A DNA stretch of 64,000 nucleotides. It comes from Methylotenera sp. GTDB taxonomy: Bacteria > Pseudomonadota > Gammaproteobacteria > Burkholderiales > Methylophilaceae. Every line of letters starts with the position of its first letter. Position 1 is the first letter of the stretch. The translations under genes and the position numbers were made by a program. The notes below the pieces were generated by a model. That model had not been told where the DNA came from. It ran no database searches and saw only the letters and a program-made list of their open reading frames with translations. Shown one piece after another: positions 44,749 to 54,700 of this stretch. Location of the stretch: the NCBI GenBank assembly GCA_030652995.1, contig JAUSAG010000035.1, positions 62,001 to 126,000 on the forward strand. Reading direction: 5' to 3'.

Positions 44749-45198
44749 ATGACTATCGGAGCAATATGTAATCGTGAAGTAATCACTGTGCGGCGTGACG
44801 CCAATGTGTTGCATGCGGCCACGCTCATGCGCAAGTATCACGTAGGCGATGTAGTTGTGATTGAAGATCATAAAGGTAAATCAGTGCCGGTAGGCATAGT
44901 CACCGATCGTGACATCGTGATAGAACTGGTGGCAACAGAGCTTGATTGCAGAGTCATTACCACGGGTGACATTATGGTCAGCAATGTCAATGTTATCAAA
45001 GAGAGTGCAGGTATTTTTGAGGCGATTCAACTGATGACAAACAAAGGCATCCGACGGTTGCCGGTGGTTGATAATGAAGGCGGACTGCTAGGCATTGTGA
45101 CATTGGACGATTTATTGCAATTGCTGGCAAAAGAGTTTGGGGCACTGACCAAGTTAATCAGCCGTGAACAGAAAAATGAAATCAGTAAACGGCCTTAG
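44749..45198 (+). CDS. Two-CBS-domain protein
   Basis: 149 aa. Two CBS domains (about 5-60 and 73-130) with the paired patterns GIVTDRDIVIELVA and IRRLPVVDNEGGLLGIVTLDDLL. The pair forms an adenosyl-ligand-binding module. No output domain. The gene has a good AAGGAAA site and sits in the stress run. It could regulate a partner by AMP/ATP binding; the partner is not known. Confidence 0.93.
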   Translation: MTIGAICNREVITVRRDANVLHAATLMRKYHVGDVVVIEDHKGKSVPVGIVTDRDIVIELVATELDCRVITTGDIMVSNVNVIKESAGIFEAIQLMTNKGIRRLPVVDNEGGLLGIVTLDDLLQLLAKEFGALTKLISREQKNEISKRP

Positions 45199-45256
45199 CG
45201 CAGGCACGACCAAAAAGTGCTCCATTAATTAAAACTAAAACGAAAGGACTTATACC

Positions 45257-45757
45257 ATGAGTATCAATAAAATACCTTCAAATGCGCAATCTGCCGGTTA
45301 TGAACGTCCGCTATTTGAACGGGACACAGATGCCTACAAGGCTAAAGGCAAGTTGTCGGAGCCAACCATTTGCCCGCAGTGCGGTGCTGTGTATCATGCA
45401 GGGCGCTGGCAATGGGGTGAAGTATCTGCCAGTGCAGACCGAAAAACCTGCCCTGCTTGCCATCGCATCAACGACAATTTTCCGGCTGGTTTTGTTACGC
45501 TGGATGGGCCGTTTTTTAAAGACCATGTTCAAGAGATTATTAGCTTGATTAACAACCATGAGCAACACGAGCGCGCCGAGCACCCCCTCAAGCGCATCAT
45601 CTATATTGAACGGCAGGGTGACGCTATATTAGTCACAACAACCGACACCCATCTCGCGCGCGGCATTGGCGAGGCAGTGCGCCACGCTTATCAAGGTGAT
45701 TTAAAAGTTGACCATGTATCGGGTGAAAGCTCAGTACGTGTTCACTGGCATCGTTAG
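45257..45757 (+). CDS. BCAM0308-family protein
   Basis: 166 aa. A zinc-ribbon-like N-terminal half with CPQCGAVYHAGRWQWG and CPACHRIN, and a C-terminal part with GFVTLDGPFFKDH, the usual shape of this family. Named after a gene of the Burkholderia cenocepacia low-oxygen-activated region (from memory). Function is not known; the zinc ribbon and the Usp/nitroreductase neighbours suggest a nucleic-acid or stress role, but this is inference. Confidence 0.9.
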   Translation: MSINKIPSNAQSAGYERPLFERDTDAYKAKGKLSEPTICPQCGAVYHAGRWQWGEVSASADRKTCPACHRINDNFPAGFVTLDGPFFKDHVQEIISLINNHEQHERAEHPLKRIIYIERQGDAILVTTTDTHLARGIGEAVRHAYQGDLKVDHVSGESSVRVHWHR

Positions 45758-45765
45758 GCTTTTTT

Positions 45766-45927
45766 ATGTTAAAAAATAAGTCTGCTAGGCGATTTTTATC
45801 GGTGTTGCTGGTGTTATTTGGTGCAGCACTGATATTTTTAACAACAGAGGCATGGTCTGGCGCGTTGCTGGTAACGCTAGGCGTCATCATTGAGCTAATC
45901 GGCATCGGCATGCGGCATCGAAAATAA
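45766..45927 (+). CDS. Tiny two-span membrane protein (not in ORF track)
   Basis: 53 aa, MLKNKSARRF... to GIGMRHRK. Two hydrophobic segments (about 11-26 and 31-47) and basic ends fit a small inner-membrane protein with both ends in the cytosol. The ATG is 8 bp after the BCAM0308 stop, so it is likely the last gene of the stress run. No ribosome site of note. It is not recognised as a family. Confidence 0.6.
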   Translation: MLKNKSARRFLSVLLVLFGAALIFLTTEAWSGALLVTLGVIIELIGIGMRHRK

Positions 45928-45992
45928 CAAGGGGGATACCGTGGTGACTTATTTACCACCTTGTCATTACCATCATTGGTTGATCTTAAAAA

Positions 45993-46040
45993 CAGCAATT
46001 GCCCACGAAATGCCTGCTTATAGCATTTCGCGGGCAACTG
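45993..46040 (+). other. Long hairpin after the stress gene run
   Basis: CAATTGCCCACGAAATGC pairs with GCATTTCGCGGGCAACTG (one or two mismatches) around a 9-base loop, spanning about 45993-46040. It lies 65 bp after the last small gene and before prfC. There is no T run on the plus strand; on the minus strand a TTTTT follows. It may end the stress transcript with help of Rho, or protect its 3' end. Confidence 0.5.
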
Positions 46041-46095
46041 TTTCGCCTGATTTGATAGTTTAGTCCGTCACTCAGTCGTTCGACTAGCACTACCC

Positions 46096-46126
46096 ATTTA
46101 AGGTAAAATGGCGTTTTACCTTAAAT
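46096..46126 (+). other. Perfect inverted repeat at the prfC leader
   Basis: ATTTAAGGTAAAA and TTTTACCTTAAAT are perfect 13-bp arms around TGGCG (46096-46126). The repeat covers the AAGG site and ATG (46108) that the ORF track uses as start. In RNA this would hide that site, which favours the internal ATG at 46138 as start, or else indicates structure-dependent control of prfC. Confidence 0.5.
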
Positions 46127-46137
46127 CCCTACCGCAC

Positions 46138-47709
46138 ATGTCTCTGCAAGAAGAAATCACCCGCCGCCGCACCTTTGCCATTATTTCTCATCCTGATGCG
46201 GGTAAAACCACGCTCACTGAGAAGCTGTTGTGGTTTGGTGGCGCGATTCAAGTCGCGGGTGAAGTACGTGGCCGCAAGGCCTCGCGCCATGCCACGTCAG
46301 ACTGGATGGAGCTTGAAAAACAACGTGGTATTTCGGTGACATCCTCCGTCATGCAGTTTCCATACCGTGAGCACATGATTAACCTGCTCGACACCCCCGG
46401 CCATGATGACTTTTCTGAAGATACTTATCGCACATTAACCGCAGTAGATTCTGCGGTGATGGTGATTGATGCAGTCAATGGTGTAGAAGCGCAAACCATC
46501 AAACTACTTAATGTATGCCGCATGCGCGATACGCCGATCATCACGTTTATCAATAAACTAGACCGTGAAAGCCGCCCGCCGATTGAGTTGCTGGATGAGA
46601 TTGAAACCACATTAGGCATGGAATGCGCGCCGATGACGTGGCCGATTGGCATGGGCAAAAGCTTCCGTGGGGTTTATAACCTCTATACCGATACTATTTC
46701 ATTTTTTGATCCGCGTGCCGAAAAAGGCACTTCAGAAATCATTCAGGGCTTGGATAATCCACGCCTAGACGAATTGCTAGGACACTTGGCGGCTGAGTTG
46801 CGCATAGACATTGAACTGGTACGTGGTGCCTCTCACGCGTTTGATAAAACGCGTTATTTAAATGGTAAACAAACCCCGGTTTACTTTGGCTCAGCAATTA
46901 ACAACTTTGGCGTGCAATCATTGCTAGATGCGGTGGTGGACTTATCCCCTGCCCCGCTTGCACGCAATACGGCAAGCCGCTTAATTGCGCCAGATGAACC
47001 TAAGTTTTCAGGCTTTGTGTTTAAAATTCAAGCCAATATGGACCCAAAACACCGCGACCGCATTGCATTTTTGCGCGTATGTTCTGGTCGTTTTGAACGC
47101 GGCATGAAGATTAAACAAGTCAGCACGGGAAAATTAATGGCGGTGAATAATGCCATCACCTTTATGGCGCAAGACCGCACCACCATGGATGAAGCGTATT
47201 CCGGTGACATTATCGGCATCCCCAACCACGGTACGATTAAAGTTGGTGATACATTTACCGAAAGTGAAGCATTAAAATTCACTGGCATTCCATCATTTGC
47301 TCCTGAGTTTTTCCGCCGTGCGCGCATTAAAAACCCAATGAAAATGAAGCAGTTACAAATTGGCCTGAAACAACTGGCAGAAGAAGGCGCAGCACAACTG
47401 TTCCGCCCACTGTTAAGTAACGATTTGATTTTAGGTGCAGTTGGCATGCTGCAATTTGAAGTTGTCGCACACCGTTTAGAGCATGAATATAGCGTGGACA
47501 TGGTGTTTGAACCTTACGACTGCTACACCGCACGCTGGCTACGCGGTAAAGATGCAGATCTTAAAGCCATTGCCGATAAATACGGTTTTAATGTAGCACT
47601 TGATGGTGCAGATGAATACGTTTACTTGGCGCCTAACCGCGTTAACCTGCAATTGGCACAAGAGCGCTACCCGGATATAGAGTTTTTAGAAACGCGTGAA
47701 ATCGCATAA
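46138..47709 (+). CDS. prfC: Peptide chain release factor 3
   Basis: About 523 aa from ATG 46138 (MSLQEEI), matching the usual RF3 N-terminus; the 46108 ATG adds 10 aa and falls in a hairpin. GTPase that recycles RF1/RF2 after termination. G motifs are [24 protein letters not shown] and NKLDRE (about 21, 87, 145); the C-terminal part (about 310-520) has the family's beta-barrel and alpha/beta domains. It overlaps ychJ by 14 bp. Confidence 0.96.
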   Translation: MSLQEEITRRRTFAIISHPDAGKTTLTEKLLWFGGAIQVAGEVRGRKASRHATSDWMELEKQRGISVTSSVMQFPYREHMINLLDTPGHDDFSEDTYRTLTAVDSAVMVIDAVNGVEAQTIKLLNVCRMRDTPIITFINKLDRESRPPIELLDEIETTLGMECAPMTWPIGMGKSFRGVYNLYTDTISFFDPRAEKGTSEIIQGLDNPRLDELLGHLAAELRIDIELVRGASHAFDKTRYLNGKQTPVYFGSAINNFGVQSLLDAVVDLSPAPLARNTASRLIAPDEPKFSGFVFKIQANMDPKHRDRIAFLRVCSGRFERGMKIKQVSTGKLMAVNNAITFMAQDRTTMDEAYSGDIIGIPNHGTIKVGDTFTESEALKFTGIPSFAPEFFRRARIKNPMKMKQLQIGLKQLAEEGAAQLFRPLLSNDLILGAVGMLQFEVVAHRLEHEYSVDMVFEPYDCYTARWLRGKDADLKAIADKYGFNVALDGADEYVYLAPNRVNLQLAQERYPDIEFLETREIA

Positions 47710-48094
47710 AGCACCTTCAGATAACTGTCCATGTGAAAGCGGCAAGCCTTACGTAGCTTGCTGCGCGCCATTTCACCAAGGCTTACCTGCACCAACGGCT
47801 GAAGCGTTGATGCGTTCGCGCTACACCGCTTATGTATTAAAGTTGGAAGCGTATCTGCTAGCAACATGGCACCCCAACACCCGCCCGCAAGCCCTTAACC
47901 TAGCCGATGACACCGCTACTAAATGGTTAGGTTTACAGATAAAACATGCTGAAATCACTGGCGAAACAACAGCAACGGTAGCGTTTGTTGCACGCTATAA
48001 AATAGGCGGAAAAGCTGAAAGAATGCATGAAATCAGCCAGTTTATCCGCTTAGACAACCATTGGCATTACTTATCAGGTGTGCATATTGATTAA
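47696..48094 (+). CDS. ychJ: YchJ-family protein (UPF0225) with SEC-C motif
   Basis: 132 aa, starting at GTG 47696 inside prfC. A SEC-C type zinc-binding start [19 protein letters not shown] (about 11-29) and the conserved [17 protein letters not shown] follow. It is typical YchJ length and the second SEC-C copy at the end is absent. The function is not established; a zinc-binding or nuclease-like role has been proposed for the fold. Overlap with prfC implies co-translation. Confidence 0.9.
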   Translation: MKSHKAPSDNCPCESGKPYVACCAPFHQGLPAPTAEALMRSRYTAYVLKLEAYLLATWHPNTRPQALNLADDTATKWLGLQIKHAEITGETTATVAFVARYKIGGKAERMHEISQFIRLDNHWHYLSGVHID

Positions 48095-48224
48095 TCAGCT
48101 GAATAAACCCCCACCCCACAAAACCAATTAAAAAACCACCATTTTTACGTCACACTATTGTCACGCTATTGTCACGCTACTTAAATAATATTCACCCTGT
48201 AAAAGTTTCTTCAGGCTTATCATC

Positions 48225-48791
48225 ATGGTGTATGAAAAATCCGCACTGGGTCACAACGAGTTCACCAGCAACAAGCGCACATTGAGTGTTAGAGAGCGTC
48301 AGGTGCTATTACTTGTGAATGGGTTACGCAACTTTGACGAATTAGAAAAGTTTTTTAAAAAAGACTTATTAATTAACACCCTAAAAAAACTAGAGTCCGA
48401 AGGCTATATTCAGCGGCCAAATGCTAAGCCAACTAGCCAAAGCGCAAGTCAGACAACACCGCCTTTCTTCGACACGCAAAACTCAATCGTCCCTATTTGC
48501 CCGAAAAAACTCATGTCCATAAAAACTATTTTAGGTGATGCATCTGATGATTACTTAGGAATGATGGGTCGTAGCATTAAATTGCGCATTGAAGCATGTA
48601 CCAATGAAACTGATTTAAAACATTGCATTTCCAGTTGGCACATGGCGATGCGCGAATCTAAGTTAGGTCGAGAATCTGCTAGTTTTTTAATGGAGCAAAT
48701 TCATCAAATACTTGAAAGTAGAATGGTCGATGCCTCGATCAATCTCACACGCTACACTCAAACACCGCTAAATTCGAGGTGGATTGATTAG
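48225..48791 (+). CDS. Unknown protein with winged-helix-like N-terminus
   Basis: 188 aa, soluble. Residues about 16-68 read like a winged helix (SVRERQVLLLVNGLRNFDELEKF then LINTLKKLESEGYIQRP). The second half is helical with no known motif, KLRIEACTNETDLKHCISSWHMAMRESKLG. I recall similar hypothetical proteins in betaproteobacteria but cannot name a family. It stands alone, with 130 bp before it and a terminator just after. Confidence 0.75.
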   Translation: MVYEKSALGHNEFTSNKRTLSVRERQVLLLVNGLRNFDELEKFFKKDLLINTLKKLESEGYIQRPNAKPTSQSASQTTPPFFDTQNSIVPICPKKLMSIKTILGDASDDYLGMMGRSIKLRIEACTNETDLKHCISSWHMAMRESKLGRESASFLMEQIHQILESRMVDASINLTRYTQTPLNSRWID

Positions 48792-48823
48792 AGCACCGTT
48801 CGATTTAATTACCTTCGCTAATA

Positions 48824-48860
48824 ACGCCTATTGGCAATGTTCAATAGGCGCTTTTATTTA
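48824..48860. terminator. Bidirectional terminator between convergent genes
   Basis: Perfect stem CGCCTATTG / CAATAGGCG (48825-48833 and 48842-48850) with an 8-base loop, followed by CTTTTATTT on the plus strand. On the minus strand it is preceded by the AT-rich run and followed by TTAT, so it should act mainly for the plus strand gene and less well for the convergent one. Confidence 0.85.
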
Positions 48861-48863
48861 AAG

Positions 48864-49433
48864 TTAATCGCGCTCGAACGCCTCACACAACTGGCTTAAC
48901 AATTGCCCAAAAATTGGTAGCACCTCTTCCATGCCATACGGGCTATCATCATCCGTACCTGCTATCACAAATGAAATTACCAGTTTATCCAGGTTTTCTC
49001 TAAACTCGGTCCAATGCTCGGTATCTGTGCCGGCGATCAGTTGAAATTTATTAAAGCCTGATTCAATAATTTCAATGAGTTCAGCCTCTGGTAGCCCGGC
49101 AAATAATGTTTTTGCAATGGTAATCTGAACGGCTTGAAAGTCTGGTGTCACACCTTCTTGTACTAATGGCGTGGTAAAAAATGCATAGACCAACATTGCA
49201 TAGGCTTGATACACGCTCAGCATATCAAAATTATCATTACGTTCTGCCAAAGGTGAGCGATCAGCAACCTGAATAGCTTTAAACGTCACATAACAACTTA
49301 GATAATCTGCTGCGCTAAGTGGGTCGTATTCATCTAAATTGGTGTTAGGTTTTGCTTCATCATCACGCAAAGTTGCGGCTAAACATAAGGCATGCATGAG
49401 TGTTAAGCGTTGTGAGTATTGAGTTTCCATCAT
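48864..49433 (-). CDS. Conserved hypothetical protein (acidic, helical)
   Basis: 189 aa from ATG 49433 (MMETQYS), with AGGATTT upstream; the track's longer start translates through the REP-like repeat and is not real. Helical throughout, with LCLAATLRDDEAKP and GMEEVLPIFGQLLSQLCEAF; many Glu/Asp. No signal peptide or membrane segment. I do not recognise it. It is separated from the ABC-F gene by the REP-like element at 49497-49554. Confidence 0.78.
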   Translation of the reverse strand: MMETQYSQRLTLMHALCLAATLRDDEAKPNTNLDEYDPLSAADYLSCYVTFKAIQVADRSPLAERNDNFDMLSVYQAYAMLVYAFFTTPLVQEGVTPDFQAVQITIAKTLFAGLPEAELIEIIESGFNKFQLIAGTDTEHWTEFRENLDKLVISFVIAGTDDDSPYGMEEVLPIFGQLLSQLCEAFERD

Positions 49434-49496
49434 AAATCCTAATGTTTGAACTTGAATAAAAAAATGTTTACCTTGTTTGCGATTACTTGATGCATC

Positions 49497-49554
49497 CCGT
49501 TCCCTGAGCCTGTCGAAGGGGACACGTTGCACCCTTCGACAAGCTCAGGAACGG
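49497..49554. repeat. Inverted repeat unit, REP-like, copy 2
   Basis: Left arm 49497-49520 and right arm 49532-49554 share the CCCTGAGC(T/C)TGTCGAAGGG sequence of the tad-locus copy, with 11 bp between. One arm has C for T and the other lacks one G of the GGG. The loop GGACACGTTGCA is short, so the RNA would fold as a compact hairpin. Confidence 0.88.
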
Positions 49555-49558
49555 AATA

Positions 49559-51460
49559 TTACTCTAGCACTGGCATTGCCTCTAGTAGCTCGTGCAATGT
49601 TAACCAGCGCTCTTCAGCTGCTTCTAATTTTGTTGCAAACTCAGCTTGAGTTTTTAGTAATTGCTGCAATGCGCTTTTATCAGCGGCGGTATAAAGTGCG
49701 CCATCATTTAAGCGTTCATCGCAGGCTTTTTTATCGGCTTGCCACTGCGCCATGTGGCGCTCAATTTGCTCTAACTCCTTTAGCAACGGACGACGCTCGG
49801 CAATTCTAGCCTGGCGCTCTGCTTTATTAAGCGCACGGTCGTTTTTGTTGGGCTTTTCAAGCACCACTTGCGTCGCTTGTTTTTCTTTTAAACGTTGTTC
49901 ATTTAACCATCGGCTATAGCCTTCTAAATCGCTATCAAACGGTTCAGCTTTGCCGTCTGCTACTAAAATAAATTCATCACAACTGGCGCGTAATAGGGCT
50001 CTGTCGTGCGATACCAAAATCACACCACCGGCAAAATCTTGCAAGGCTAGCGTGAGTGCATGGCGCATTTCCAAGTCCAGGTGGTTAGTTGGCTCATCTA
50101 ATAATAACAAATTTGGGCGCGTCCAAATTAACAAAGCTAACGCTAAACGTGATTTTTCACCACCTGAAAAGTTCGCGCAAGGGGACCTTGCCATCTCACC
50201 TTTAAAATCAAAACCGCCTAAGTAATTTAGATGTTCCTGCTCACGTGTTTGTGGGTCTAATTTCATCATGTGCTGTAAGGGCGATTCATCAGGGCGCAAC
50301 TGCTCTAACTGATGCTGTGCAAAATAACCGATATTGAGATCTTTACCTTCTACCCGCTTGCCAGACAACGGCTCTAGCTCATGCGCTAATAATTTTATCA
50401 GCGTAGTTTTACCTGCGCCGTTCCTACCCAATAAACCAATGCGCTCACCTGGCCTAATCGCCAACTCAATATTGCTAATTAACGCGACACCGCCGTAACC
50501 AACACTCATGCCATCCAGCACTAGCAGTGGGTCAGGTGCAGCGATTGGTGCTCTAAACTCAAAGTTGAATTGTGAGTCCACATGCGCGGCAGAAATCATT
50601 TCCATGCGTTCGAGTGCTTTAATGCGACTTTGCGCTTGGCGCGCTTTGGTGGCTTGCACCCGAAAACGGTCGATGTAACTTTGCAAGTGCGATACTTTGC
50701 GTTGCTGCTTTTCAAACATGGCTTGTTGCAGGGCTAGTTTTTCTGCGCGTTGACGCTCAAAATCTGAATAACCACCACGATAAAGCGTGAGCGTTTGTTG
50801 CTCAATATGGGCAATATGATTCACAATCGCATCCAGAAAATCTCTATCATGCGAAATCAATAGCAACGTACCGCGATAGCTTTGCAACCAACCCTCTAAC
50901 CAAATCACCGCATCTAAATCCAAGTGATTAGTCGGCTCATCCAGCAATAGCAAATCAGAACGGCACATCAGCGCACGCGCTAAATTTAGGCGCACGCGCC
51001 AACCGCCAGAGAACGTAGAAACGGCTTGTTGCAAATTGGCTTGGCTAAAACCCAAGCCGCTTAACAACTCAGCCGCGCGCGCCTTAGCACTGTAACCCTC
51101 AATATCAGTGAGTCGCTGATGCAGTTCAGCAATCAATTCGCCTTGATGGTTAGTTTCAGCTGACACCAGCTCGGCCTCAATTTCACGTAGCTCGGCATCG
51201 CCATCTAATACAAACTCGATAGCGGGCATAGCCAACGCGGGGGTTTCTTGCGCCACATGTGCCACCACCCAGCTTGCGGGCATGTCTAAATCGCCTTTTT
51301 CAGGATGCAGTTCACCGCGCAATAAGGAAAATAAAGATGATTTACCCGCACCATTAGCACCAGTTAAACCTACTTTATGACCAGGGTGCAGCTGCAAGGA
51401 CGCGTCTTGAATGAGAATTTTTGAACCGCGCGTGAGAGTGAGTTGTTTAAACTGAATCAA
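49559..51460 (-). CDS. yheS: ABC-F family ATPase (YheS/Uup-like)
   Basis: 633 aa, two ABC domains and no membrane part. Walker A motifs GLTGANGAGKSSLFSLL (about 31) and GLLGRNGAGKTTLIKLL (about 340); signatures FSGGWRVRLNLARAL and FSGGEKSRLALALL; the linker between them is rich in Arg/Lys. The C-terminal coiled coil (about 545-630) is Glu/Lys/Arg-rich. ABC-F proteins act on the ribosome. YheS is the nearest by length and context; Uup is the alternative. Confidence 0.92.
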   Translation of the reverse strand: MIQFKQLTLTRGSKILIQDASLQLHPGHKVGLTGANGAGKSSLFSLLRGELHPEKGDLDMPASWVVAHVAQETPALAMPAIEFVLDGDAELREIEAELVSAETNHQGELIAELHQRLTDIEGYSAKARAAELLSGLGFSQANLQQAVSTFSGGWRVRLNLARALMCRSDLLLLDEPTNHLDLDAVIWLEGWLQSYRGTLLLISHDRDFLDAIVNHIAHIEQQTLTLYRGGYSDFERQRAEKLALQQAMFEKQQRKVSHLQSYIDRFRVQATKARQAQSRIKALERMEMISAAHVDSQFNFEFRAPIAAPDPLLVLDGMSVGYGGVALISNIELAIRPGERIGLLGRNGAGKTTLIKLLAHELEPLSGKRVEGKDLNIGYFAQHQLEQLRPDESPLQHMMKLDPQTREQEHLNYLGGFDFKGEMARSPCANFSGGEKSRLALALLIWTRPNLLLLDEPTNHLDLEMRHALTLALQDFAGGVILVSHDRALLRASCDEFILVADGKAEPFDSDLEGYSRWLNEQRLKEKQATQVVLEKPNKNDRALNKAERQARIAERRPLLKELEQIERHMAQWQADKKACDERLNDGALYTAADKSALQQLLKTQAEFATKLEAAEERWLTLHELLEAMPVLE

Positions 51461-51723
51461 GTGAAAGTAATCTCAAAAAATTTGTTTGCCCGATTGGTCA
51501 ACCAATTTTTGGCAAAACCGCTATTCTAAATGATTAAGAGATTACTCTTCATAAAACTTCATTTTTAACACATTGATTGTCGACGAAAAAATTCTAAAAT
51601 CAACTACCCATGCAAAGAGATAGCAAGATTTATAACAGCACCACCCCACAAATCAGCTCCATTGATTGATATTGCAGTAAAATAATACCTACTTACATAG
51701 CAAAAATAAAACCCACTAAATAA

Positions 51724-54700
51724 ATGGTCAAAAAATCTCTGCTTTGGGTTTATCGCGCGGCACTTTGGGTCACTGGTACAGTGGTTGTTATTCTGCTTAT
51801 AGCCGCACTGAGCCTGCATTTCTGGTTGATGCCCAACATCAATCAATTTAAGGCATCTATTGCAACGTTTGCTAGCCAAGCCATCAAACAAAAAGTAGTC
51901 ATCGGTGACATTAAGGCAGATTGGCGTGGATTTAATCCACACTTGACACTCAGCGATATTACTATTTTTGACACCCAAAACCGCCCGGCTTTGCAGTTAA
52001 AGCAGTCGAACACTTCTTTGTCCTGGTTTAGCATTCCATTACTCGAACCGCGTCTGGCCGAGCTCATTATCCACGCACCGGAGCTGACTATTCGCCGCAT
52101 TGCCAGTGGTGAGATTTTTGTAGCAGGCATCAGCATACTGGGTGAATCAAAACCTGATTTTTCTAACTGGTTATTAAGACAAAATAAGCTCGTCATCAAT
52201 GATGCTAAAGTTATTTGGCTTGATGAAAAGCGTAACGCACCGGCTTTAAGCCTGGACAAGCTAAATATTGAGATTACTAGCCCGCCGTGGAGGAGTGTTG
52301 TTAAAAACCATTTATTCACAGTGAGCGCGCAACCTTCTACCGGTAGCAACTATCCGATTGTGATGAGCGGTAACCTCTATGGCAATGATGTCAGCCAGAT
52401 TGACACATGGCGCGGCAATATTACCGTGCAACTCAAAGATGCTAATTTAGCCGCTTTTAAAACTTGGTTTGATTATCCTGTTGATTTGCAATCAGGCATT
52501 GGCAGTGCTGATTTCACCGTTAAATTTGCAAGCAAGCAGGTGCAGTCCATCACGAGTAAAGTTAGTCTTACCAATCTGCAATTACAACTCAAACCAAGTG
52601 TCGCACCAATAATGCTGAGCAAGCTGGCTGGAAAAATCGACTGGAACAACTTAAACAAACTTAATTTTTCAATTGCGCCTAAAGTAACTACGGCTAGAAC
52701 AAGCTTTGGCCATTCAGTGAGTCTTAATGAGCTGACGCTTATTGCAAATAATGGCTTGAATTTGCAAAACATCAATGCTGATTACGCTCAAACCAACCAA
52801 GGTCACCAAACCCTTAACTTAAAGTTGCCTCATCTTGATTTAGCGCTTATTCAGCCCACCTTATTACAGCTACCATTACCCGAAGTGCTGTTGCAAAAAA
52901 TTACTGGCATGGCTTCACAAGGCATCCTCAACAACCTAACAATGCACTGGGAGGCGCAACACGATAAAACAAGTGCATACCAGATTGGCGCCAAATTTAA
53001 TCATTTAAGCATTCAAGCGCATGAAAAAATACCTGGCTTCACCAATTTATCAGGTGAAATACAAGCCAATGAAAAAGATGGGCATTTGCAGCTAAATACG
53101 CAAAATGCAACACTGGATATTAAAGACATACTACGCGGACCAATTCCTGCGGATAAGTTAAGTGGAGAAATCTCCTGGCGCATAGGCGATAAAGTGTTAG
53201 AGATTAAAGCCAGTAAACTTAGTATTAGCAGCCCGCATTTATCTGGTGTAGCTGATGCCAATTACAAGATGGATGGCATTAAGGGCGGCTACCTTAATTT
53301 GCAAGGTAAATTTGACAATGGCAACGCGAAGTTCGCATCACTTTACTACCCGATCATGCTGGGTGAAACCACGCTGCATTGGTTGGATACCTCAATCTTG
53401 GCCGGGCGCACGGAAGACATCAACTTTACCGTAAAAGGCCGTTTGGGCGACTTTCCATTTGTGGACAGTAAAAACAATCCAGACCCAAAACAAGGGGTTT
53501 TTAGAGTCAGCGCTAAAATCAGCGATGTCCTTTTAGAATATGGAACTGGCTGGCCCGTGATAGAAAAACTGGGTTTAACGATGCTGTTTGAAGGTAAGCG
53601 CATGGAACTGAATGCGCATACTGGTCACATCCTTGGTAACCAAATCATTAAGAGTAAAACAACAATTGCCCAGCTTGATGCAGACTATCCTATACTTAAC
53701 ATTGAATCTGAAATTCAAGGTTCTGTAAGTGAAGGTGTCAACTTTGTAAATAAAAGCCCAGTACACGAACTCACACAAGGCTTTACTGATCACTTAAAAA
53801 CCAGCGGTAAAGGTAAACTTAACCTTGGTTTAAAAATTCCGATGCAAGATATAGATGCATCTAAATACAAAGGCTTGTATCAAATCACTAACGGCACAAT
53901 GGCGAGCGAAGACATCCCCGCACTCAGCAACATCAATGGTGCATTAGAGTTTACCGAAAGTAGCCTGACTGCAAAAAACATCAAAGCCACCGCTTTTAGT
54001 TCACCTGTGGCCTTTAATTTAACCTCAGATAAAGATAAATCTATCCGTGTAGCCATCCGAGGCAAACTTAACGACGAAAGCCTTAGGCAAATTTTTAAAG
54101 AGCAGAATTTTGCCAAAGCCTCACAATATGTCAGTGGCAATGCAGACTGGGTAGGCGATATTTTGATTCAAAAACCTCGTGTGAGTATTGGCATCCGTTC
54201 TGATTTGAACGGCATTACCTCTCATCTACCTGCACCCCTTAACAAATCAGCCAACCAACCATTTAGCCTGCGAGTGGACAAAAAACAAGACGCCAATACT
54301 GACACTCTGATTATCAATATTGATAACAAGGTTGGCGCAAAAATAATGCGTAGTGCAAGCAATGGAAAAATGCAGCTGGATTCTGCCAGTGTTAATGTAA
54401 ACAGTAATGCTGTTAATTTTAGTGAGATTAACAATGATGCACGCCCGCCAAAAGGCATTCAGGTGACTGGCAACCTTGACTATCTTGATGCGGACGCCTG
54501 GCGTGGTGTGTTGCGTGATTTTACAGGTGGCTCGAAACAATCAGCTTCACTGCCCATTCAAAAAATAGCGCTTAAAGTGAATGCGCTCGATATTTTTGAC
54601 CGACGTTTAAACCAACTCACCATCATTAACAAACCCAATAAAGATAGCTTACAAGCAAACATACAAAGCCGTGAAATTACGGGTGATTTACAGTGGCAAA

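Noticed and set aside
46108-46137. Longer prfC start
   Set aside because: The extension is not typical of RF3 and its ribosome site is inside a perfect hairpin; kept as a possible alternative only.
49434-49532. N-terminal extension of the 48864 gene
   Set aside because: It translates through the REP-like repeat and has no ribosome site.
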